Part shown: one piece after another, positions 36,491-46,678 of the stretch
How the letters are laid out: each line of letters starts with the position of its first letter
How positions within the stretch are numbered: position 1 is the stretch's first letter
From: Microbacterium excoecariae
Lineage (GTDB): Bacteria > Actinomycetota > Actinomycetes > Actinomycetales > Microbacteriaceae
DNA length: 64,000 bases
Assembly (NCBI RefSeq): GCF_011326725.1
Contig: NZ_JAANCO010000001.1
Coordinates: forward strand, 1,584,633-1,648,632
Reading direction: 5' to 3'
The notes under the pieces: model-generated
Database searches by the model: none
Told to the model about the DNA's origin: nothing
What the model saw: the letters and a program-made list of their open reading frames with translations, nothing else
Translations under genes and position numbers: made by a program

Positions 36491-36954
36491 TCGACATCAA
36501 CAACGAGTCCGACGTCGAGCTCGACGAGCAGGTTGTGCTGCGCCTCGTGCAGCACAACCTCGCCGCGCTCCACGTCAGCCCCGACGCCGAGCTCGCGATC
36601 GTGTTCGTCGACGAGCCCGCGATGGAGCAGCTGCATGTGCAGTGGATGGACCTGCCCGGCCCCACCGACGTCATGAGCTTCCCGATGGACGAGCTGCGGC
36701 CTGGATCCGCCGACCTCCCGACCCCGCCGGGGCTCCTGGGCGACATCGTCGTGTGCCCGCAGGTGGCGATCACCCAGGCCGAGACCGCGGGCCACGGCCT
36801 GATGGACGAGGTCTGCCTGCTCACGACGCACGGCCTCCTCCACCTCCTCGGCTACGACCACGCGCTTCCGGAGGAGGAGCGGGCGATGTTCGGTCTGCAG
36901 CGCGAGCTGCTCGCCTCCTTTGCGACGGCGGAGCGCCGCCGACGACGCGCATGA
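36487..36954 (+). CDS. ybeY: Endoribonuclease YbeY
   Basis: A 155-residue metal-dependent endoribonuclease involved in 16S rRNA 3'-end maturation and ribosome quality control. The zinc motif THGLLHLLGYDH lies near residues 118-129, and the conserved MDLPGPTDVMSFPMDE segment is in the middle. GTG 36487 overlaps phoH by 4 nt, and its stop overlaps the next gene by 4 nt, so the set is translationally coupled. Confidence 0.96.
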   Translation: MIDINNESDVELDEQVVLRLVQHNLAALHVSPDAELAIVFVDEPAMEQLHVQWMDLPGPTDVMSFPMDELRPGSADLPTPPGLLGDIVVCPQVAITQAETAGHGLMDEVCLLTTHGLLHLLGYDHALPEEERAMFGLQRELLASFATAERRRRRA

Positions 36955-38366
36955 TCGAGATCCTCCTCCTCGTCGGGGCGCTCCTGCTCCTGGTCGTCGC
37001 CGGATTCATGGCGGCGCTCGACTCCGCGCTGTCCGTCACCTCGACGGCGGACCTCGTCGACCTCGCGTCCGAGGGGCGCAGCGCCCGGTCGCTCGCGCAT
37101 CTCGCGCGCGATCGCGACCCGCACGACAACGCGGTCACCTTCGTGCGCGTGCTGAGCGAGGTCGGGGCGGTCGTGTTGCTGGCCGCGTCGTTCTCCTTGA
37201 TGTTCGAGAGCGCGCTGTGGGGGACGATCGTGACGGTCGTCGTCTCGGCCGCGATCATCTACCTCGTCGTCGCGTCCGCGCCGACGACGGTGGGCCGGCG
37301 CTACGCCCGCCCACTCCTCACGGCCGGGGCGCCGACGATCCACGCGGCGCGCGTCGTGCTGGGGCCGATCGCGCGGCCGCTCGCCGGCGTCAGCGCGCGG
37401 CTGATCCCGGGGGCCCGGCGTCGCGGATTCGAGTCCGAGGAGCAGTTCCTCTCGATCGTCGACGAGGCGGCGTCGAACGCCCTCATCGAGGACGACGATC
37501 GCGAGCTCATCCACTCCGTGTTCGACTTCACCGACCAGATCGTGCGCGCGCTGATGGTGCCCCGCACCGAGATGGTCACGGTCGAGGGATCCGCCTCGGC
37601 GTCCGAGGCCATCGACGCGTTCCTGTCGAGCGGGCTCTCGCGCCTTCCCGTCATCGACGGAGACGTCGACAACGTCGTCGGGGTGCTGTACCTCAAGGAC
37701 CTCGTGCAGCACGCGTTCCGCGACACGCCGGGGTGGCGGCGCTCGGCCGTGCGCGCGTTCGCGCGACCGGCGGCCTTCGTCCCGGAGCAGATGCGCGCCG
37801 AGACGCTGCTGCAGCAGATGAAGGCCGACAAGGTCCACGTGTGCCTCGTCGTCGACGAGTACGGGGGGATCGCGGGGCTCGTGACGCTGGAGGACCTCCT
37901 CGAGGAGCTCGTGGGCGAGATCGCCGACGAGTATGACCCCCGCTCGAACGAGATCGTCGAGCTCGCCGACGGCAGCTACCGCGTGAGCGCGGGGCTCGGC
38001 CAGGGCGAGGTGGGCGACCTGTTCGGCGTCGAGATCGACGACGAGGACGTCGACTCGATCGGCGGCCTGATGGCGAAGGCGCTCGGCCGCATGCCGCAGC
38101 CGGGCGAGCAGGTCGAGGTCGAGGGCCTCGTGCTCACGGGCGGGACGTCGCGCGGCCGCGGGCGCGGAATCGCGACGGTGTTCGTCGAGCGAAGCGCGGC
38201 GCTCCTCGCGGTCGACGAGGTCCTGGGCCGCACCCCGCGCACGGGCGAGGTGCCCGCGGTCGAGGCATCCGAGCGTGCGCCCCGAACCGGGAGCGTGCGC
38301 GTCTCCCCGCAGCGCCAGGCGAACGACGCCCCGGAGTCCCCGGGGAAGAAGGGCAGGAACCGATGA
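36951..38366 (+). CDS. CNNM/CorC (hemolysin C-like) transporter family protein
   Basis: A 471-residue membrane protein of the CNNM/CorC family, linked to magnesium or cobalt homeostasis. A DUF21 domain with three or more helices fills about residues 1-140. An acidic helix follows, then two CBS domains (from about 195 and 265; VPRTEMVTVEGSASASEAI and VCLVVDEYGGIAGLVTLEDLLEELVGEI), and a CorC_HlyC transporter-associated domain (about 335-410). The last 50 residues are disordered. It overlaps ybeY and era by 4 nt each. Confidence 0.94.
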   Translation: MIEILLLVGALLLLVVAGFMAALDSALSVTSTADLVDLASEGRSARSLAHLARDRDPHDNAVTFVRVLSEVGAVVLLAASFSLMFESALWGTIVTVVVSAAIIYLVVASAPTTVGRRYARPLLTAGAPTIHAARVVLGPIARPLAGVSARLIPGARRRGFESEEQFLSIVDEAASNALIEDDDRELIHSVFDFTDQIVRALMVPRTEMVTVEGSASASEAIDAFLSSGLSRLPVIDGDVDNVVGVLYLKDLVQHAFRDTPGWRRSAVRAFARPAAFVPEQMRAETLLQQMKADKVHVCLVVDEYGGIAGLVTLEDLLEELVGEIADEYDPRSNEIVELADGSYRVSAGLGQGEVGDLFGVEIDDEDVDSIGGLMAKALGRMPQPGEQVEVEGLVLTGGTSRGRGRGIATVFVERSAALLAVDEVLGRTPRTGEVPAVEASERAPRTGSVRVSPQRQANDAPESPGKKGRNR

Positions 38367-39262
38367 CCGAGCCGAGCCGGAGCGGATTCGTCACATTCGT
38401 CGGGCGTCCGAACGTGGGCAAATCCACGCTCATGAACGCGCTCGTGGGCGAGAAGGTCGCCATCACGAGCGACAAGCCGCAGACCACGCGGCGCGCGATC
38501 CGCGGGATCCTGAATAGGCCGGGCGGCCAGCTCATCGTCGTCGACACCCCCGGCGTGCACCGCCCGCGCACGCTCCTCGGGCAGCGTCTCAACGACCTCG
38601 TCGAGAGCGTGCTGGGGGACGTCGACGTCATCGCGTTCTGCGCGCCGGCGGACGAGAAGGTCGGGCCGGGCGACCGCCGCATCGCGGCGTCCCTCGACGG
38701 GTACTCCCGCGCGAAGAAGGTCGCCCTCGTGACGAAGACCGACAAGGCGTCCCGCGACGAGGTCATGGAGCGCCTCATGGAGGTCGACGCGCTGCGCGAG
38801 GACTGGGCGGCCGTGATCCCCCTCTCCAGCGTGACGGGCGACCAGCTCGACGTGCTGGCGGACGAGCTGTTGCCGCTCATGCCCGAGGGGCCCGCCCTGT
38901 ACCCCGAGGGCGTCGTGACCGACGAGGCGATCGAGGATCGCGTCGCCGAGGCGATCCGCGAGGCGGCGCTCGACGGCGTCCGCGACGAGCTGCCCCACTC
39001 GATCGCCGTCGTCGTGCAGGACATCGCCGTGCGCGAGGACAACCCCGAGCTGACGGACGTGTGGGCCGACATCGTCGTGGAGCGCGACAGCCAGAAGGCG
39101 ATCATCATCGGGCGCAAGGGACAGCGCCTGCGCGACGTCGGCACGACGGCGCGCGCCGAGATCGAGCCGCTCGTCGGGACACGCGTGTTCCTGTCGCTGC
39201 ACGTGCGCGTCGCGAAGGAGTGGCAGCGCGATCCGAAGCACCTCGGGCGCCTCGGGTTCTGA
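38363..39262 (+). CDS. era: GTPase Era
   Basis: A 299-residue essential GTPase that binds the 3' end of 16S rRNA during 30S assembly. G1 is GRPNVGKST (14-22), G2 lies in QTTRR, G3 is DTPG, and G4 is TKTD rather than NKxD, a substitution usual in actinobacterial Era. The C-terminal KH domain is visible at VERDSQKAIIIGRKGQRLRDVG. Last gene of the coupled phoH-ybeY-CNNM-era set. Confidence 0.97.
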   Translation: MTEPSRSGFVTFVGRPNVGKSTLMNALVGEKVAITSDKPQTTRRAIRGILNRPGGQLIVVDTPGVHRPRTLLGQRLNDLVESVLGDVDVIAFCAPADEKVGPGDRRIAASLDGYSRAKKVALVTKTDKASRDEVMERLMEVDALREDWAAVIPLSSVTGDQLDVLADELLPLMPEGPALYPEGVVTDEAIEDRVAEAIREAALDGVRDELPHSIAVVVQDIAVREDNPELTDVWADIVVERDSQKAIIIGRKGQRLRDVGTTARAEIEPLVGTRVFLSLHVRVAKEWQRDPKHLGRLGF

Positions 39263-39301
39263 GCACATCGCTCACCCGGGAGGGGAGCGCGGGCCGCGTG
39301 A

Positions 39302-41197
<1,896 letters not shown>

Positions 41198-41202
41198 GGC
41201 GT

Positions 41203-41233
41203 TCCTGAGGCGGGCCGCGCGCCCGCCTCAGGA
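41203..41233. terminator. Bidirectional terminator between leuA and the TRIC-like gene
   Basis: TCCTGAGGCGGGC (41203-41215) pairs perfectly with 41221-41233 across a 5-nt loop. The right arm contains the stop codon of the convergent gene (41228-41230), so the hairpin serves both. Confidence 0.85.
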
Positions 41234-42019
41234 CGCCTTCGGGTCGTCGTCCCCGGGGGACGGCGGCTCGGGCAGGATGATCGCGCCGGTCTCGTCGAGG
41301 CCGCGCAGATCGTCGATCGTGCGCACGTCCTGCGCCTCGATGACCGGGATCGAGGCGGTCTCGAGCGCCACCCGGCGCCGCTGGATCGCGCGTTGCTCGG
41401 GCAGGCTGATGTCGAACACGATCGCGAGGATCCGCCCCGCCGCCGTGAGGCCGATGCCCAGCACGACGCACCACACGATGTCGAGGCCGGCGAGGTGGGC
41501 GACGGTGAGGCCCGTGCAGCCGACGATCGCGGCGGTCGCATAGAACGACCCCACGTGCATGATGGCGACGGGGAGCCCCAGCAGCACGTCGCGCGCGACG
41601 CCGCCGCCGACCGCCGCGCACACCCCGATGAACACCGCCGGCAGGGGCGGGACGCCGTACCCCAGCGCCTTCGCGGTGCCGAAGGCGCCGAACATGCCGA
41701 TCACGAAGGCGTCGAGCACGACGATCATCGTCTCGATGCGCTGAAAGAGGCCGGCGAGCCACATCCCGACGAGCGCGCCGCCCGTCGCCGTGACGAGGTG
41801 CCACGTCGTCTGCAGCGTGGCCGGCGCCACGCCCAGCAGGAGGTCGCGGATGAAGCCGCCCCCGAGCCCGATCATGACGCCGATGATCGCGACGCCCAGC
41901 CAGTCCAAGCGCTTCTCGCCGCGGAATGCGGCGGCGAACATGGCCCCCTGGATCCCGCCGAGCCCCACGCCGACGAGGTCGGCCCACAGGGGCAACATCC
42001 ACAACGGTTCCTCGGTCAC
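41228..42019 (-). CDS. TRIC/UPF0126 family cation channel
   Basis: A 263-residue membrane protein with about seven helices, made of two similar halves, each with a glycine-rich helix break followed by Arg-Asp (GLGGGFIRD near 52, VGGGVARD near 138). This matches the prokaryotic trimeric intracellular cation channel family (formerly UPF0126). A soluble tail of about 60 acidic residues follows. GTG 42019 lies 6 nt after CACGAT. It is divergent from recO, with only 45 bp between start codons. Confidence 0.92.
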   Translation of the reverse strand: MTEEPLWMLPLWADLVGVGLGGIQGAMFAAAFRGEKRLDWLGVAIIGVMIGLGGGFIRDLLLGVAPATLQTTWHLVTATGGALVGMWLAGLFQRIETMIVVLDAFVIGMFGAFGTAKALGYGVPPLPAVFIGVCAAVGGGVARDVLLGLPVAIMHVGSFYATAAIVGCTGLTVAHLAGLDIVWCVVLGIGLTAAGRILAIVFDISLPEQRAIQRRRVALETASIPVIEAQDVRTIDDLRGLDETGAIILPEPPSPGDDDPKAS

Positions 42020-42025
42020 CCCTCC

Positions 42026-42031
42026 ATCGTG
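42026..42031 (-). promoter_or_regulatory. -10 element of the TRIC-like gene
   Basis: CACGAT on the minus strand, 6 nt before GTG 42019. A weak match to TANNNT, supported mainly by its spacing. Confidence 0.3.
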
Positions 42032-42052
42032 CCAGGGCGTTCGCCGGCGGGC

Positions 42053-42058
42053 GATAAT
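42053..42058 (+). promoter_or_regulatory. -10 element of recO (leaderless)
   Basis: GATAAT, 6 nt before GTG 42065. Confidence 0.45.
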
Positions 42059-42064
42059 GGACGG

Positions 42065-42796
42065 GTGCCCACCTACCGTGACGACGCCGTCGTGCTCCGC
42101 ACGCAGAAGCTGGGGGAGGCGGACCGGATCCTCACGCTGCTGACGCGCCAGCACGGCAAGGTCCGCGCGGTCGCGAAGGGCGTGCGCCGCACCTCGAGCA
42201 AGTTCGGCGCCCGCCTCGAGCCCTTCATGGTCGTCGACGCGCAGCTGTACCTCGGGCGCTCCCTCGACATCGTCCAGCAGGTCGATCAGCTCGGGGCGTA
42301 CGGCGCGAAGATCGCGGCGGACTACGACCGCTACACCGCGGCGAGCGCGATGGCCGAGGCGGCGGAGCGGCTCGTGGGCGAGCAAGACGCGCAACCCGAG
42401 CAGTTCTTCCTTCTCGTCGGCGCGCTGCGCTCGCTCGCGCGTTCCGAGCACGAGGCGGGCGCGACCCGCGACTCATACCTCCTGCGCGCGCTCGGGCTCG
42501 CCGGGTGGACGATCCAACTCGACGCGTGCGCGCGGTGCGGCGAGCCGGGACCGCACGAGCGCATCGCCGCGCCCGTGGGCGGCGTGCTGTGCGCCGCCTG
42601 CGCGCCGGCGGGCACGGCGCGCGTCGACGGGGAGGTGCGCGAGCACCTCGCGGCGCTCCTCGCGGGGGAGTGGGCCACCGTGGACGCGGCCCCGGAGGGC
42701 GTCGCGCTCCGGGCGGGCGGGCTCGTGGCCGCCTACGCTCAGCACCACCTCGAGCGGGCGATCCGCTCGTTCGATCGGAGAGGAGCGGCCCGATGA
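42065..42796 (+). CDS. recO: DNA repair protein RecO
   Basis: A 243-residue recombination mediator that helps RecA load on SSB-coated DNA in the RecFOR pathway. It has an N-terminal OB fold ([25 protein letters not shown], then [18 protein letters not shown]) and a helical domain with a zinc site CARCGEPG plus CAAC near residues 157-182. The frame opens far upstream, but homology starts at GTG 42065. Its stop overlaps the ATG of uppS. Confidence 0.95.
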   Translation: MPTYRDDAVVLRTQKLGEADRILTLLTRQHGKVRAVAKGVRRTSSKFGARLEPFMVVDAQLYLGRSLDIVQQVDQLGAYGAKIAADYDRYTAASAMAEAAERLVGEQDAQPEQFFLLVGALRSLARSEHEAGATRDSYLLRALGLAGWTIQLDACARCGEPGPHERIAAPVGGVLCAACAPAGTARVDGEVREHLAALLAGEWATVDAAPEGVALRAGGLVAAYAQHHLERAIRSFDRRGAAR

Positions 42797-43593
42797 CGCC
42801 GAAGCCCTACACCCACCCCGACGCCGTCGCGTACCGCCCGCTCGACTGGACGGGACTCACGCCGCCCCGTTTCGCGGGGCCCGTTCCCCGCCACGTCGCG
42901 ATCGTCATGGACGGCAACGGCCGGTGGGCGAACGAGCAGGGGCGACCGCGCACGGACGGCCATCGCGTCGGCGTCGACGCGATGCTCGACGTCATCGCCG
43001 GGGCCGTGCAGGCGGGCGTGGGCCACCTCTCGGTGTACGCGTTCTCCACGGAGAACTGGAAGCGGTCCCCCGCGGAGGTGCGCTTCCTCATGGGGTTTAA
43101 CCGGCAGGTCCTCCACCGCCATCGCGATCAGCTCAACGAGTGGGGCGTGCGCGTGCGATGGGCGGGGCGGCGACCAAAGCTGTGGGGGTCCGTGATCAAG
43201 GACCTCGAGGCCGCCGAGCGCCTGACGCGCGAGAACACGACGATGACGCTGTCGATGTGCATCAACTACGGCGGGCGCTGGGAGGTCGTCGACGCGATGC
43301 GGCGGTTGGCGAGCGAGGTCGAGGCGGGTCGCCTGAAGCCGTCCGCGATCACGGAGCGCCACATCAGCCGGAGCCTCTACGTCCCCGACATGCCGGACGT
43401 AGACCTCTTCATCCGCTCCGGCGGCGAACAGCGCACGAGCAACTTCATGCTGTGGGAGTCGGCGTACGCCGAGATGGTGTTCGACGAGACCCTGTGGCCC
43501 GACTTCACGCGCGAGAACCTGTGGCGCGCGATCGCGTCCTACCACGCCCGCGATCGTCGGTACGGCGGGGCGACGGACGCGCCGAAGGCGTGA
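42793..43593 (+). CDS. uppS: Isoprenyl transferase (undecaprenyl diphosphate synthase family)
   Basis: A 266-residue cis-prenyltransferase that makes the polyprenyl diphosphate carrier for cell wall synthesis. Signature motifs are [13 protein letters not shown] (catalytic Asp near 40) with [24 protein letters not shown], and the C-terminal [24 protein letters not shown]. Chain length cannot be read from the sequence; actinobacteria often make decaprenyl products. It overlaps recO by 4 nt, an arrangement conserved in actinobacteria. Confidence 0.94.
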   Translation: MTPKPYTHPDAVAYRPLDWTGLTPPRFAGPVPRHVAIVMDGNGRWANEQGRPRTDGHRVGVDAMLDVIAGAVQAGVGHLSVYAFSTENWKRSPAEVRFLMGFNRQVLHRHRDQLNEWGVRVRWAGRRPKLWGSVIKDLEAAERLTRENTTMTLSMCINYGGRWEVVDAMRRLASEVEAGRLKPSAITERHISRSLYVPDMPDVDLFIRSGGEQRTSNFMLWESAYAEMVFDETLWPDFTRENLWRAIASYHARDRRYGGATDAPKA

Positions 43594-43600
43594 GCCCGGG

Positions 43601-44098
43601 TCAGCGGGGCAGGTGCTCTTCGATGAGCGCCGTGATAGCGGGGTCGTCCGGCGTGACGTTCGGGCGGAAGCGGCGGACGGATCCGTCGGGGAGCACGACG
43701 AACTTCTCGAAGTTCCACGCGACGGGGCCCGCCAGGCCCAGGCCGTCCTTGTTCTTCTTCAGCGCCTTGTAGAGCGGCGCCGCGTGGGATCCGTTCACCC
43801 GGATCTTGTCGTTGATCGGGAAGCTCACGCCCCACGTGGTGGCGCAGTAGTCGAGGATCTCGTCCATCCCGCCCGGCTCCTGACCCATGAACTGGTTGCA
43901 CGGGAACCCGACAACGGTCAGCCCGCGCTCGCCGTACGTGCGCTGCAGCTCCTCGAGCGCGCCATATTGCGGCGTGAGGCCGCACTTCGAGGCCACGTTC
44001 ACGACGAGGACGACGCCGTCGCCGTAGGAGGCGAGGGTGCGCGCGTCTCCGCTCGCATCGGTGAATGGGATGTCGCGAAGGGCGGGGGCGTCGGTCAT
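43601..44098 (-). CDS. Glutathione peroxidase family protein
   Basis: A 165-residue thioredoxin-fold peroxidase. The catalytic Cys39 lies in NVASKCGLTPQY (Cys, not selenocysteine), with the tetrad partners Gln in FPCNQFMGQEPG and Trp in AWNFEKF. Actinobacteria generally lack glutathione, so the reductant is more likely thioredoxin or mycothiol-linked; that is inference. ATG 44098 follows TAGCCT by 6 nt. It converges with uppS with only 7 bp between stop codons. Confidence 0.94.
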   Translation of the reverse strand: MTDAPALRDIPFTDASGDARTLASYGDGVVLVVNVASKCGLTPQYGALEELQRTYGERGLTVVGFPCNQFMGQEPGGMDEILDYCATTWGVSFPINDKIRVNGSHAAPLYKALKKNKDGLGLAGPVAWNFEKFVVLPDGSVRRFRPNVTPDDPAITALIEEHLPR

Positions 44099-44104
44099 GC
44101 GGCC

Positions 44105-44110
44105 AGGCTA
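44105..44110 (-). promoter_or_regulatory. -10 element of the glutathione peroxidase gene (leaderless)
   Basis: TAGCCT on the minus strand, 6 nt before ATG 44098. Confidence 0.5.
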
Positions 44111-44160
44111 CTCCGCCCGGGCGCGGCGAGCGCCCATCCGAGGGATGAAACAATGGGAGC

Positions 44161-45339
44161 GTGACGATCGCCCCCGTAAGCACCCCGCCCGCGCCCGCGC
44201 GCGCGATGCCGCCCCTGCGCATCGGCCCGCTCGAGGTCGACGTCCCCGTCGTCCTCGCGCCCATGGCGGGCGTGACGAACATGGCGTTCCGGCGGCTGTG
44301 CCGCGAGTACGGGGCCGGTCTCTACGTCACGGAGATGATCACGACGCGGGCGCTCGTCGAGCGCAACGAGGTCACGATGCGCCTCATCCAGCACCACGAG
44401 TCGGAGACGCCCCGGTCGATCCAGCTGTACGGCGTGGATCCGCACTACACGGCCGAGGCCGCGCGCATCATCGCGGCCGAGGACCACGCCGACCACATTG
44501 ACCTTAACTTCGGGTGCCCCGTGCCCAAGGTCACGCGCAAGGGGGGCGGATCCGCGCTGCCCTGGAAGCGCGACCTGTTCCGCGACATCGTGCGCGGCGC
44601 GGTGGAGGCGGCCGGCGACGTTCCCGTCACGGTGAAGATGCGTAAGGGCATCGACGACGACCACCTCACCTTCCTCGAGGCGGGGCGCATCGCCGAGGAC
44701 GTCGGCGCGGCGGCCGTCTCGCTCCACGCGCGCACCCTGCAGCAGTCCTACTCGGGCGTGGCCGATTGGTCCGCGATCGCCGAGCTCAAGAGCGCCATCA
44801 CCTCGATCCCCGTGCTCGGCAACGGCGACATCTGGAGCGCGGAGGACGCCGTGCGCATGGTCGACGAGACCGGTTGCGACGGCGTCGTGGTCGGCCGCGG
44901 CTGCCTGGGGCGCCCGTGGCTCTTCGGCGAGCTCGCCCGCGCCTTCGGCGGCGAGGCGCCCGTGGTCGACGCGTCCCTCGCGTTCGTCGCGCGCGCGTTC
45001 CTCCGGCATGCTGAGCTCCTCGCGGAGTTCTACGAGGACGAGTCGCGCGGCTGCCGGGACATCCGCAAGCACGCGGCGTGGTACTTCAAGGGCTACCCGG
45101 TCGGGGGCGAGCTGCGTGGACGGTTCACGCAGGTCGACACGCTGGCCGACATCGAGGCGCTGATCGGCGAGCTCGACCTCTCGGCGCCGTACCCCGGCGC
45201 CCCCGTGGAGGGGCCGCGCGGCCGCGCGGGGCACGCGCGGCGCCCCGTGCTCCCCGACGGCTGGCTCGCGTCGCGGACCCTGGACGACGACGCCGCCGCC
45301 GAGCTGCAGGACGCGGAGCTGGACACCAGTGGCGGCTGA
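44161..45339 (+). CDS. dusB: tRNA-dihydrouridine synthase DusB
   Basis: A 392-residue FMN-dependent enzyme that reduces uridine in the tRNA D-loop. The barrel begins PVVLAPMAGVTNMAFRRLCREYGA. The catalytic Cys is in NFGCPVPKVTRKGGGSAL (about 115-132), with the FMN phosphate loop in VLGNGDIWS and VVVGRGCLGRPW. The C-terminal 40 residues are acidic and variable. GTG 44161 has AACAAT ending 6 nt upstream, a weak leaderless -10. The end overlaps dgt by 11 nt. Confidence 0.94.
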   Translation: MTIAPVSTPPAPARAMPPLRIGPLEVDVPVVLAPMAGVTNMAFRRLCREYGAGLYVTEMITTRALVERNEVTMRLIQHHESETPRSIQLYGVDPHYTAEAARIIAAEDHADHIDLNFGCPVPKVTRKGGGSALPWKRDLFRDIVRGAVEAAGDVPVTVKMRKGIDDDHLTFLEAGRIAEDVGAAAVSLHARTLQQSYSGVADWSAIAELKSAITSIPVLGNGDIWSAEDAVRMVDETGCDGVVVGRGCLGRPWLFGELARAFGGEAPVVDASLAFVARAFLRHAELLAEFYEDESRGCRDIRKHAAWYFKGYPVGGELRGRFTQVDTLADIEALIGELDLSAPYPGAPVEGPRGRAGHARRPVLPDGWLASRTLDDDAAAELQDAELDTSGG

Positions 45340-46678
45340 GCCGGGCCAGGGGGCGCTGCCCGCGGGCTACACGGATCACGACGCCGAGCGATTCGTCGTG
45401 GAGCGCCACCGGTCGAGGCGCGGACACTTCGCCCGCGACCGCGCGCGCGTGCTGCACTCGGCGGGCCTGAGGCGCCTCGCGGCCAAGACGCAGGTGCTGA
45501 GCCCCGCGAGCGACGCGGACTTCGCGCGCAACCGCCTGACGCACTCGCTCGAGGTCGCGCAGGTCGGCCGCGAGCTGGCGACGGCGCTCGGGCTCAACGA
45601 GGACGTCGTCGACACGGCGTGCCTCAGCCACGACCTCGGCCATCCGCCCTTCGGGCACAACGGGGAGCGCGCGCTCAACGACTGGGCCGCAGACATCGGC
45701 GGGTTCGAGGGGAACGCGCAGTCGCTCCGGATCCTCTCGCGGCTCGAGGCGAAGGTACTCGACGGGGACCGCTCGGTCGGCCTGAACCTCACGCGCGCGA
45801 CGCTCGACGCGACGTGCAAGTATCCCTGGACGGTCGCGGATCCCGTGGCCGACCCCGGCGGGCGGCTGAAGTTCGGGGTCTATCCGGAGGACGAGGAGGT
45901 CTACGCCTGGATGCGCGCCGGTGCGCCCGACCGCGTGCGGTGCATCGAGGCGGAGGTCATGGACCTCTCGGACGACATCGGCTACTCCGTGCACGACTTC
46001 GAGGATGCCGTGGTCAACGGTTACGTCGACGTCGCCGCGCTCGCGGATCCCGTCGAGCACCACCCGCTCGTGGGGCGGATCCAGGCGTGGGTCGGATACG
46101 ACTACGGTCGGGACGAGCTCGCCGAGGCGCTGTACCGCCTGACGCGTCAGCCGATGTGGCTGACGTCGTTCGACGGCACGCGACGCGACCTCGCGCGGCT
46201 GAAGAACCTCACGAGCGACCTGATCGGCAGGTTCGCGAGCGAGGCGGTCGCGGCCACGCGCGCCGCCCACCCCGCCGCGTCGCTGACGCGCTACGGCGCG
46301 AGCGTGGTCGTGCCGCGCGACGTCGAGCTCGAAATCGCGGTGCTGAAGGGAATCATGGGCGCCTCGATCGTCTCGAGCGACGCGCGTCGCGGCGTGTACG
46401 AGGAGCAGCGGCGGGTGCTCACGCGGATCGCGGACGCGCTGTGGGCCGCCGACACGCTGTGGTCTTCGGGGGCGGACCAGCTGGATCCCGCCTTCACGGC
46501 GGACTTCCTCGCGGCGACGAGCGACGCCGAGCGCAAGCGCGTGATCGTCGACCAGGTCGCGAGCCTGACCGATCAAACGGCGGTCGCGTGGCACGCGCGG
46601 CTCGTCGGCGAGATCGACCCGGCCTCCGTGGGCATCTGGATGCGCGCGGCGCAGCCCGCCGACGCGGGGGCGTACTGA
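45329..46678 (+). CDS. dgt: Deoxyguanosinetriphosphate triphosphohydrolase (dGTPase)
   Basis: A 449-residue HD-domain enzyme that cleaves dNTPs to nucleoside and triphosphate. The HD metal residues are visible as RLTHSLEV (His near 72), SHDLGHPPFGHNGE (His-Asp near 101-102) and the later DLSDDIGYSVHDFEDA. Start GTG 45329 overlaps dusB by 11 nt. The last base of its TGA is the A of the dnaG ATG. The dusB-dgt-dnaG order is conserved in actinobacteria and ties dNTP balance to replication. Confidence 0.95.
   Translation: MAAEPGQGALPAGYTDHDAERFVVERHRSRRGHFARDRARVLHSAGLRRLAAKTQVLSPASDADFARNRLTHSLEVAQVGRELATALGLNEDVVDTACLSHDLGHPPFGHNGERALNDWAADIGGFEGNAQSLRILSRLEAKVLDGDRSVGLNLTRATLDATCKYPWTVADPVADPGGRLKFGVYPEDEEVYAWMRAGAPDRVRCIEAEVMDLSDDIGYSVHDFEDAVVNGYVDVAALADPVEHHPLVGRIQAWVGYDYGRDELAEALYRLTRQPMWLTSFDGTRRDLARLKNLTSDLIGRFASEAVAATRAAHPAASLTRYGASVVVPRDVELEIAVLKGIMGASIVSSDARRGVYEEQRRVLTRIADALWAADTLWSSGADQLDPAFTADFLAATSDAERKRVIVDQVASLTDQTAVAWHARLVGEIDPASVGIWMRAAQPADAGAY

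Noticed and set aside
37840..38020. Possible frameshift near the end of the CNNM/CorC gene, suggested by a competing frame
   Set aside because: The main frame runs intact through the CBS and CorC_HlyC domains to 38366; the competing frame is compositional noise.
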